Positions 1 to 8,000 of a stretch of DNA of 28,731 nucleotides are shown one piece after another (the first letter of the stretch is position 1; the number at the start of each line of letters is the position of its first letter). The stretch lies in assembly GCF_001949145.1 (NCBI RefSeq), contig NW_019091821.1:1-28731 (forward strand), read 5' to 3'. The notes beneath the pieces are model-generated. The model was given only the letters and a program-made list of their open reading frames with translations. It had not been told where the DNA came from and searched no databases. A program made the translations under genes and the position numbers. This DNA is from Acanthaster planci (taxonomy: Eukaryota > Echinodermata > Asteroidea > Valvatida > Acanthasteridae).

Positions 1-396
1 AATAAGGAGACCAGACCAAAACACCAACCTGTTTTATTAGGCTTTAGACAATTAAGAAAATCATTCTTAGCGGATTTTGTTAAACGATATAATATATTGT
101 TACCGGCGCCAAAGCGTAAAAACCATACAAAGTCGGAACTCGTAAAAGCGAGTCAACGGCAATTTAAAAATAGGAGTCGTCAGTCGTATAGTCAACTTTT
201 GAAAGTAGCTCAAGATAACGACATAGAATTTATGGCTACGGGTAAAAAAGGGAGACTATTGCGAAAGGCCTTGATCAATGCCATCAAAGCGTATATTAAT
301 CCACAGGTGACTACAGAAGTGGACACCCAAAGAATTAGGCGTTTTAGAAGTAATTACAGAAATTGGGAACTGATACCTATAGTTCTACGAAGATGA
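1..396 (+). pseudogene. Unrecognised basic ORF of a Polinton-like element, 5' end outside window
   Basis: An open frame runs from the left window edge to a TGA at 394-396, so the true start lies upstream; no ATG is needed inside the window. The visible product is about 131 residues and very rich in Lys and Arg, with a basic stretch around residues 36-55 and a second near the C-terminus. I do not recognise the family. The position immediately upstream of a protein-primed-type DNA polymerase gene, on the same strand and one base before that frame opens, suggests a gene of the same mobile element. A DNA-binding or virion-core role would fit the charge but is only inference. Codon usage is AT-rich like the polymerase frames that follow. 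Confidence 0.4.
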
Positions 397-397
397 C

Positions 398-2960
398 TTG
401 ATTTACTTTTTTGAGTTTTATAGAAAGTACATCGAAGACATAGCACTCTCCGAGTTGAAGGAAATCGGGTCGTTTAAATTACAAACGGCCATTAAGATTC
501 AGTTTAAGATGGAAAAGCCGGGGTCTGAGACTAAAATAGGCGTTTTCACTTTTACTAGCCAAAATAACACAGTTTTTACTAAAAAGGGAATTAAAGAAGT
601 ATTGGATCAACAAACTGAACAACATAAAGAAGACGTGGAAGCTTACGAGCAACGTGGTTCCTGGTTGGGTATTTGGTAAAGTAAAATCTTTTTATATCAA
701 CTTGGTTAAATATAACCCGGCCGGCGCGACTTATATTTCACTACCAAATTATTTAGGGTCTAAAACGGCGTTAATTAATGTCAAAAACAAAGATGACCAA
801 GAATGCATCCGTTGGTCGTTGCGATCTGCTTTAAAATTATATTCGGACAACGTCAAACGTCAATTAAAAATTAATCTGAATTATAAAATACACGAGGATT
901 GCACCAAAACCTACACAAAAGACGACGGTCTAAATTTTACAAACATAAGTTTCCAACACCCATATCTCAGATCTCATGTATCAAATCACAAAATAATTTA
1001 GCTATCAATGTATTTGGGTATACCGGGAAAAAGGGTACTTACGTGCTTTATAAAACTAAATGCGCAGAAGAGCCCATTAATTTACTCTATTTTACCAAAG
1101 ACGAAAAGAGCCATTATTGTTGGATTAAACACTTCTCTAGATTAATGTGTGGTGTTACAAAACATACCGGTAAATTATTTTGGTGCCTCAAATGCCTGTC
1201 ACATTTTCAAACAAAAGAAAGACTCGCTCGCCATCAAGAGGATTGCCGAGGAATTGACGCACCGGCTTCTAAAATCGAATTACCCGCCAAAGGCGAAAAT
1301 ATTCTCCAGTTTGAAAATTACAAAAACAAACAAGCTTTTGTCATTTACGCTGATTTTGAGTCGGTTTTAGAAAAATTACCGCCAACAGATACAAACACGG
1401 CCAAAACACAAATCCATAAGCCTTGCGGCTACTCATACGCCGTCGTCAGATGCGACGGTAAATGCACTTCACGCGAGATTTATAGAGGCACAGACGCGGC
1501 TACCAAATTTGTACAATTGCTTTCTGAGGAAGCAGACAAGATCAACGAAACGTTTAAAAACAAAGAGCCGTTGGTTTGGTCACCCGAGTTACAAAAAAAA
1601 ATATGAAAATTGTAATCGCTGCCGGATCTGTGAAAAGTTTATTGACAAGACAAAAGAATATCAGTGCCAGTGCCCATTTCCAAATGAACCAAAGACAAAG
1701 GACGAAAAAGCTGAAAACAGTTTTGCAAATGAAGCTGGGTTTAGCTGGGTTTAGAGAATTGCTCTGTATGACGTGTACAAAGCCCATTAATAAATTTTGC
1801 AATGTCAGACATCATTGACGGGCAAGTACCGAGGTCCAGCACACGCCAGTTGTAATCTCAAGTTAATAGTAGTACCCTATCAAAATAAAATCTCGATGAT
1901 TTTAAACAACTTAGAAAAATATGACGCTCACCTAATCATGCAAGGCGCTCACGAGTATAACGGCAAAGAAATAAAATTAATCGCTAAAAATACCGAGAAC
2001 TACATTTCGTTCTCGTTTCGTCAACTCAGGTTCTTAGACTCTTTTCATTTTATGCCGACTTCTTTAGACAGATTGGTTAAAAATTGTTCGCCCGATGATT
2101 TTAACTTTACTTCGCGAAAGGTTTCCCAATAGCACCGGCATGCTTTTAGAAAAGGGAATTTACCCTTACGAATATATCGACTCTTTTAGTAAGTTTCAGA
2201 AAACAAACCTATACCACCCATAAAATCTTTTTAGTTCTCTAAGGCAATCTACCGAAAAAGAACAACTGAGAGCACAAAAAGCGTGGCAAACGTTTAACTG
2301 TAAAAACCTAGGCGACTATCACGATTTATATGTGGAAACGGACGTGTTATTGCTTGCCGGTATCTTTGAAAATTTTAGAAAAGTTTGTAAGCAGAACTAC
2401 GGTCTTGACCCAGCTAACTATTACACGTCACCGGGTCTCTCTTGGGATGCCCTTTTAAAACACTCGGGGGTCAAACTAGAGCTATTAACCGACATTGATA
2501 AGCATTTGTTTTTTGAAGGGCAAAAAGAGGCGGAATCTCAAGCGTGGGTGCAAAGCGATATGCAAAGGCAAACGATCCAAACGTACCCGACTATGACCCG
2601 AATCAACCAGAGTCTCACATTATCTACCTAGACGCAAATAATTTATACGGTTGGGCGATGAGTCAGTATCTACCCGTGGGTAAGTTTCAGTGGTTAAAAA
2701 GCTTAGACAAATTTACCCCCGAGTTTATTTCTAAGTTACGAGTCAACAGCACACGCGGTTATATATTTGAAGTGACTTTAGACTACCCAAAATACCTACA
2801 CGACAAACATAACGACTTCCCACTCGCCCCTGAAAATCTAGTGGTTTCTCCCAAATGGTTTTCGAGCTACCAACAAAATTTAATTAGCAAAGGAGAAAAG
2901 GTAACTTCTATCGACAAACTCGTGACCACTTTAAGCACCAAACAAAAATATGTGGTTCTG
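398..2960 (+). pseudogene. Family B DNA polymerase (Polinton/adintovirus type), frameshifted and truncated
   Basis: This is a decayed gene for a family B DNA polymerase of the protein-primed type found in Polintons and related viruses, which replicates the element DNA. At least six frame changes break it (near 660, 910, 1595, 1800, 2130, 2220 and 2580). In order I see an N-terminal region; a C2H2-like finger with CLKCLSHF and RHQEDC near 1180-1240; exonuclease motif I YADFES near 1347; a CRIC cysteine pair near 1633 and a GKYRGPAH segment near 1820 that resemble an endonuclease VII/HNH cysteine cluster; exonuclease motif II near 2030 (LDSFHFM); exonuclease motif III near 2317 (YHDLYVETDV); and the palm motif A YLDANNLYGW near 2625. 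The conserved palm motif B and the DTD motif C are absent, because the frame runs into opposite-strand integrase sequence near 2950. It cannot encode an active enzyme as read. The family call is firm; the exact element lineage is inferred. Confidence 0.85.
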
Positions 2961-3668
2961 TATCCTCGGGTACGACCTGAAGTTCCTCTTTTACAAAACT
3001 CCTATTTGGCCCCTTTAACAGATAATATAAAGTGGGGCCCGTTTTTACCTTTTTGCCTGTCACTCGTTTAAATTGACTGGTGCGCTTCTCCACTTGATAA
3101 ACGTCCACAGATCAGACCGGATCTGTCGCTCTTCTGACGGTGCCGCCCTCTTGCTCATCCGGGTAATATAAATATTGAACGACCACGCTTGGAGGTAATT
3201 CACGCGACGTGCTTTTAACAGGTGCCTTCGGTGCTTGTTTCACTCGGTCTAATTTGAAGGCTTCTGCAGGAACGGCATCGATTAAACGCGTTTTTTCCTC
3301 GTTTAACGATTTCACAACCTAAGGCAAGCACTCCACCCATTCCACGTTTCGCTCACCCACGTTTAACATTTCTTGAGCGTATTGAGGACCAAATAACCTT
3401 TCGGCTAAAGTACGGTTAAACCTTTCCACGATCCCCTGCGATCTATGTAAACCCGGCTCGCCCACTTGAATTTTTACCCCATGATTAACTTTTTAAACTC
3501 GCCTTTAAATGCAGATCCCGAGTTTACCATCATAATTTTAGGCCAATTCAAGGGCGATCGGTCGTACATTGTCTTGGGGGTGGGGGAGATATATCGATTC
3601 AAATGGAACGACAGGCCGAAACCGCGGGTCCTTTGACGATGTACGTGTTTTTGGTGATGGATGCGCAA
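2908..3668 (-). pseudogene. Retroviral-type (DDE) integrase of Polinton-like element, degraded
   Basis: Minus-strand frames from about 3590 down to 2908 resemble the rve-family integrase carried by Polintons and adintoviruses, which inserts element DNA into the host genome. The catalytic-core piece has VNSGSAFKGEF (3495-3527), where this family normally has an Asp after the Val, so the second catalytic Asp reads Asn. Further along, in other frames, come GIVERFNRTLAERLF (3390-3440, containing the catalytic Glu helix), then the C-terminal segments 3112-3315 and 2908-3108, the last a basic, SH3- or chromo-like tail ending in VVPEDTE. Stops or frame changes separate the pieces near 3110, 3318 and 3475. 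The region of the first catalytic Asp is missing, because the frame upstream of about 3590 is unrelated and a plus-strand coding tail sits there. Inactive as read. Confidence 0.8.
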
Positions 3669-3710
3669 CTGACGAAGGAAGATGGGAATTTTAAAAGTTT
3701 GATTTATTAA
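3592..3710 (+). pseudogene. C-terminal tail of a possible virion protein upstream of the ATPase
   Basis: A plus-strand frame ends in TAA at 3708-3710, directly followed by the ATG of the ATPase fragment at 3711. The readable tail is about 39 residues and contains GPLTMYVFLVMDAQL followed by an acidic and basic end. A hydrophobic beta-strand-like core followed by a short charged tail, placed just before a packaging ATPase, would fit the end of a capsid gene. That is inference from context and not a sequence match that I can demonstrate. The body of the gene is missing: before about 3590 the DNA reads as integrase on the other strand. Confidence 0.35.
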
Positions 3711-3809
3711 ATGAGTCAGATGTTTAAATCACCGCACTGCGCTTTACTTATCGGTAAGACTGGGTCAGGTAAAACTCAGTGGATATTAAATTTATTAGAG
3801 ACTGAACAT
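3711..3809 (+). pseudogene. Packaging-ATPase-like N-terminal fragment with Walker A
   Basis: The frame starts at ATG 3711, abutting the preceding stop codon. It encodes about 33 residues, including LLIGKTGSGKTQW, a clear Walker A (P-loop) motif preceded by a beta strand and followed by a helix. Polintons and adintoviruses encode a FtsK/HerA-type ATPase that pumps DNA into capsids, and a P-loop this near the N-terminus of a short ORF in this context suits that enzyme. The Walker B motif and the rest of the domain are absent, since after about 3810 the sequence is coding on the minus strand. Any P-loop NTPase could give this short match, so the specific function rests on context. Confidence 0.5.
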
Positions 3810-3999
3810 CTATACCAGGTTCCTCAGTCGGCTCTTTTAACCCCCACTCAATTTCTGTGTTTCTAGTAATGTTAAAAAACTTTTTCTCCAGCTGAATGTT
3901 TTTAATGCAAATAGACTTGGTGCCTTTTTCGTTTTTGATCGGGTTTTTAAGCTGAAAAGTCTGCGGATTTTCGGTCAAGTGAAAAGTGTGAGTCTCCAT
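3748..3999 (-). pseudogene. Virion-type N-terminal ORF, copy 1 (METH family)
   Basis: This minus-strand ORF begins METHTFHLT and is preceded by a TATA-like box shared with a second copy at 4965-5204. Its first 50 or so residues align with that copy: an N-terminal METH-F-LT block, then F-L-N-I spacing, then FNITR/K-TEI-W. The last part, below about 3810, overlaps the ATPase fragment on the other strand and is probably read-through past a rearrangement junction, so the original gene is truncated there. Recurrence of this start within one element, next to ATPase and integrase pieces, suggests a structural gene, but I cannot name the protein. Confidence 0.45.
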
Positions 4000-4013
4000 T
4001 TTATTTTATACGC
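4000..4013 (-). promoter_or_regulatory. TATA-like box directly upstream of ORF 3748-3999
   Basis: Read on the minus strand, the 14 bases just before the ATG are GCGTATAAAATAAA. The same position before the related ORF at 4965-5204 has ACGTATATAATAAA, identical at 12 of 14 positions. The box fills most of the gap between the stop of the upstream gene (near 4017) and the ATG, as expected for a compact virus-like promoter. Function is inferred from conservation and position. Confidence 0.45.
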
Positions 4014-4427
4014 GTTTAAAAAATGTCAATTTTGAGTAAAATTTTACCGTCTTTATTGTTAACTACCTCTTGCCGCTCGTTTCTCAACGAAAATTCAAAA
4101 CTGGTTATTCGCTTATTTGAGAGTAATTTAACGCTTTCGCCTGGTACACAACGTGTACGAAGGTCGCCCGTTAAAATAATTCAAATGGTCGTTTATTTCT
4201 CTGCAGTGTATCCAAAGTTCGTCAAAAGGATTTGTGTTTATCTTTCCCTTGTAAATCACGTTTGGCACGTGTCGACCACTCGGCAGATTTAAAAGTTTGC
4301 CGACTTCCTTACCCAATTTTAACCTGAGATTTAAATCCGTTATCATTATTGTTACCAAATTTGACTTTTCGTGAACTTTAAAACTCACACCCGGAATGGC
4401 GTTTAAAATAAAATCAAACCAATCCAC
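4014..4427 (-). pseudogene. C-terminal half of an element gene, probable virion protein, one frameshift
   Basis: The minus-strand frame 4427-4128 begins MDWFDFILNAIPGVSF and includes LWIHCREI and YFNGRPS, a type of block I associate with structural proteins of invertebrate Polinton-like elements, though I cannot name the protein. A one-base frame change near 4140 lets the coding continue to a TAA near 4017, giving about 35 further residues. Upstream, near 4430-4450, the same frame reads NVIIPPGSYNV, so the true start lies further upstream, possibly in the METH ORF at 4965-5204. The stop lies about 15 bases before the next gene start at 3999, which indicates a compact same-strand cluster. Confidence 0.45.
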
Positions 4428-4429
4428 GT

Positions 4430-4960
4430 TGTAAGATCCCGGAGGAATAATTACGTTTCCCTGTTCACCTCCTTGTAAAAAATCTGCGGGTGTTTCTCTT
4501 TAGTGCAATCGATGCATCACCGGAGCGTTTGAACCAGAAGCCGTACCTAAAAGAGTGGGTCTGGGTTCAGTTTGAGCGGCTCTGATGGTTCTCGTTCTTT
4601 CTTCGTTGTCGTCGCCTAAAAATCCCTCTTGAACAAATTCTAAAGCGATTCGACGGGCTTCTTTGTGAGTATCGACTTGGCCTTGGGCCTTAGTATTAAA
4701 TAAATTAACACGTTTTCTTTCTCTTGGTCTGATGATTCGGCTGATATTGAACTTAATCTCGAACTTTTACTCGTTAACGTTTTGATTTGATTCTCAAGGT
4801 CATTTCTTTTTTGACTAATTGAGACACTGAATTCTTCAAAAGTCCCCGCTTCATAAGCTCGAACGTAGTCTCGTATTACGTCATAAAACAGAACCAAAGT
4901 ATCCATCTGCAATTCTGAAAATGGTACTGTCAGTTCGAGTGTTTCTATGAGATTGAAATT
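4430..4960 (-). pseudogene. Middle portion of decayed element gene(s)
   Basis: The minus-strand frame 4912-4640 encodes LVLFYDVIRDYVRAYEAG followed by a Ser/Lys/Glu-rich, coiled-coil-like stretch. After a frame change near 4680 the reading continues in another frame (EARRIALEFVQEGFLGDD near 4600-4660) down to a stop near 4500. The heptad-like hydrophobic spacing suggests a helical region. It lies between an N-terminal METH block and the C-terminal block at 4014-4427, so it may be an insertion or a separate small gene. I do not recognise it. Confidence 0.35.
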
Positions 4961-4964
4961 TATG

Positions 4965-5204
4965 TTAATAATAGATACTGGTCAGCCTGTATTGCCGGTC
5001 TAACTCCATCGGGGCCCTTTCTGCGGGGCTTCCTTCGATTTGAGTTTGCCATTGGATTTCGGTGGATTTTGTAATGTTGAAATAACCCGGGCAAAAGCTT
5101 ACTTTTCTGACTTTAATCTTTTTATCAACTTTTAAATTGTCGATTTGATTTTCTAATTTAAACGTCTGCTCGCTTCCGGTCAAGTAAAACCTATGAGTCT
5201 CCAT
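4965..5204 (-). pseudogene. Virion-type N-terminal ORF, copy 2 (METH family)
   Basis: The ORF starts METHRFYLTG at 5204 and aligns over about 50 residues with the ORF at 3748-3999 (METH, a FxL segment, then FNITKSTEIQW). It has its own TATA-like box at 5205-5218. The frame ends at 4965 but similar coding appears to resume in another frame below that. The two copies differ at many positions, so this is an old duplication, or two related genes of one element. Function unknown; a structural role is inferred from context. Confidence 0.45.
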
Positions 5205-5218
5205 TTTATTATATACGT
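5205..5218 (-). promoter_or_regulatory. TATA-like box directly upstream of ORF 4965-5204
   Basis: On the minus strand the 14 bases immediately before the ATG at 5204 are ACGTATATAATAAA, matching 12 of 14 bases of the box at 4000-4013. Conservation of this block while flanking bases differ supports a promoter role for this gene family. Confidence 0.45.
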
Positions 5219-5690
5219 TTTGAAAAATCTTGTTTGGCGAAGTTTAATTTATCGAGGGCGTTTTCCCAGTGCTTATCCAAAACTTGAAATATATCTTTCA
5301 CTTTTAAGACAAAGAGAGCGACCATAGTAAAAGAGTAACCATAGTAGTATGGAAACGGTATCTTCTAGATACACCCCACCTTCAATAATCGTCTCTTCTT
5401 GCGATAATCAGAAACTAAATCGCGGCAAAATTGGAACATAGGTTTTCTAAAGGCGAGATGGTTTTAGTTATTTTCAAATCGCCGAGGGTGAAATGGCTTC
5501 ATAAAATTTTTTTTAAAAGTGTGCCGCAGCGGTCCAGAGTATTTCGATTTTGCCGTGGTTTAGCTCTTGTATTTTGAGAAAAAGTGGGGGTCGATGAGGT
5601 GATCGAGGGTGAGGTTGGTCTCAAAGATACCGTTTCCATACTACTTCGTTTGAGTTGAACAGTTCGGTGAAAACAGGGAGAACATAACAT
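5219..5690 (-). pseudogene. Decayed minus-strand coding remnant of the element
   Basis: Several short minus-strand frames here (for example DHLIDPHFFSKYKS near 5560-5600, and FKKNFMKPFHPRRFENN near 5470-5520) are joined by stops and frame changes, and look like one ancient gene read in pieces. The segment 5503-5645 is repeated at 10430-10574 with only scattered differences, so this is element sequence rather than host gene. I do not recognise the protein. The last clearly element-like base is near 5645-5690. Confidence 0.4.
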
Positions 5691-6044
5691 TAACCTGTAT
5701 TTCTCTTCTAATATTTACAGTGCCAAAACAAAACATACTATCGCCTACACCTCAGGCTTCTTTGACCGGTTACACGTTTGGCCCAGAAGAACCCTACGCC
5801 CAAGGTTCCCTTTGAGGGAGAGGGTTGTTTGTTTATACATTATTCTGAGAAGGCACGTACAATGTAATTTGCGCACATGTGAATGGAAGTGGACTTTCGC
5901 GGTGCGTTTTTTTTTGGTCCCTTTGGCGCACCATACTTTTCTTGGACGCGTGCACCCTGAATGTCAAACGGTTACTTATTCAACGTTTGAATATGGAAGT
6001 TATTTGTTCAACGTTGAATGTCGAACGAGGAACTAACTTCACAT
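5691..6044. other. No recognised gene
   Basis: Short open frames occur on both strands but none shows a recognisable motif or splice context. This is the transition between the element remains and the left arm of the inverted duplication. Confidence 0.5.
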
Positions 6045-8000
6045 CGGTGCTGAAAGGTGGTTTGTCGACAGTCATACTTCAGAAATGTTGGGTGGGTAGG
6101 CCAAATATTGCAAATAACTTGGATCTCCGGAGTTCCCGTTTTAAATAAGTAGTGTCTGATTAATTCAATGCATATGTTTTGTTCTACAGCAGAAAGGGAT
6201 GGAGGGAATCGCCTTTTGTTTTGGGGCCCTGAGGCGAACGGGGAATTCCCCGTGCATGCCTGCCGTGAGCTGGTTTTTCCCAACTGTCGACTGTCTTGCC
6301 AGGATGATCCTCTTGCCAGACTAGTCTGCAGACAAGACTATGCCTGAGCAGCTTGGGCTAGTGAATTAAGTTGGCACTTGCAGGACCCATTAATGTAACT
6401 GTTGTATGTTGTGACGATTTATCAGTTTCTTTCTGAGTAAATTTTTACATTAGGGCCATGATCTGCAGAGACGTGAATTACACCCGTGATGACTACTTTG
6501 TCATGTTTGTGCGATGTATGGGAGCCAGAACGTGGTGATAATAATTGTTTTAAAAAAGAGAAGCAGTTTTAAACAAAGTAGAACAGAAGCATTTATTGTG
6601 ACCACTAGTGGTAGCAGCATTTTGTTTTCATTATTCTTGATGGTATTTGACCAATTGCTTATTCATTTTAAGTGACATTCTAAATGATTTAATGTGTGTC
6701 TCTCAGGCATGCATTACTCTCAAAGAAGGATCCTGTGGGGGCATGCCCCCCCCCAAATAAATAACTTGAAAAAATATGAAATAAGAGAAAGAAAAGTTTT
6801 GGGTCCAGTTGAATTTGCTTCCTTCCAAAAGCATGAAAAAAGCCCCCAGAAATGTAGCCTCACCCCTCAAAAAGGCCATAAAAAGCAACATGAAACTAAA
6901 CCTGATGTTTTTGGCCCGCGAAAGCAAGTTTGCCCCCAACAGATTATTTTGAATTGTGGAGGTGTGTTTGCATCAATTGTATGTTGAATTCTAAATCTCA
7001 AGCATTTGTCAAGTATTTCATACACTCGAGCATATTGAACTCTTGGAACTTGCAGGAGTGCCCCATATCGGAATTTTCAAAATGGCCGTTCACTGCAAGT
7101 ATTTTGAAAAAGAAACCTATAAGAGGGGTTGAGAAAAGATGTATTTTGAACAAAACGAAAAATGTACACATAGTCCTAGATATAAGCGACTCTCCATGGG
7201 TATTGTACACAACCAACATAGAAATGGCTGTCACAATGACTTCTTTATCTCAGATTGTTGGATATGATTTTTCTCTTTCTGTTACAGGTTCACAATGGCA
7301 CTTGCAGCCATTTTAAGTTCTTCATTGCAGTCTTCGTCCAGCACCAGAGCCCAAACATTAATTCGTTTGATACTGACTTGCGCCGTCTGCATCCACATTG
7401 CTCGTGCGTTTAGTTTTAATGATGTGGCGAAATACGTCGACAAACCATGGTGTTTGATGGAGTGTTGCCAAGTTGATTTTGGCTGGATAATTCATACCAA
7501 TACCTCAGGCAAGTAGTCAGTGAAGTGAAACTCCAAGTAGAGTGTACCTGTCCTTTTCCCCCTCAAAAAGCCTGTGGGAACATGCACTAACCAATTTGTA
7601 CTGGAGAATGGGTTGAAATCTCGAGAGTACCTCAACTCATCTCAAGTTAATGGTTAATCCTAAAAGAGCCAGGGGGAAGGGGCAAAATCCGTCCCTTCTT
7701 ATTTTTTTTTAATAACTCACTCTAAGCTTTCTGTGACTTTTTCAGCAATATCTTGCATTCACTTTGACACCAATTTTATGAAAATCGGTCGTACCACTCT
7801 TGCACAATGCCCATTTTTCCGAGACAGGTCGGTCAAAACTGTATAGTGTTTCTATTGACATGCTGAATGCATGCAGGCTGAGTTGAGTGTGGCCTTGAAC
7901 TTCAATTGGCCATAACAAACCAACAATATTTCAGACTGGGTTGAAACGTCAGTCATGTAGGTTGAAAGTTGAAATGTCATTTGTACTGACAATGTCTTTA
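6045..8000 (+). repeat. Left arm of ~2-kb inverted duplication carrying torsin exon 1
   Basis: From about 6045 to 8000 the sequence matches the reverse complement of 15454-17465, with substitutions and small indels. Landmarks shared in order are TTCAGAAATGT, GTGTCTGATTAATTCAATGC, GTGAATTAAGTTGGCACTTG, a C-run near 6750, the GGCCGTTCACTGCAAGT block, the torsin first exon, and the segment ending ACTGACAATGTCTTTACA. The duplication therefore covers the torsin upstream region, exon 1 and part of intron 1. The arm ends exactly where the right arm meets an N (15453), so its true inner limit is unknown. Confidence 0.88.

Noticed and set aside
4023-4292. Plus-strand ORF starting MSILSKIL
   Set aside because: It is the shadow of the minus-strand gene at 4014-4427, whose frame continues through the segment after a single frame change.
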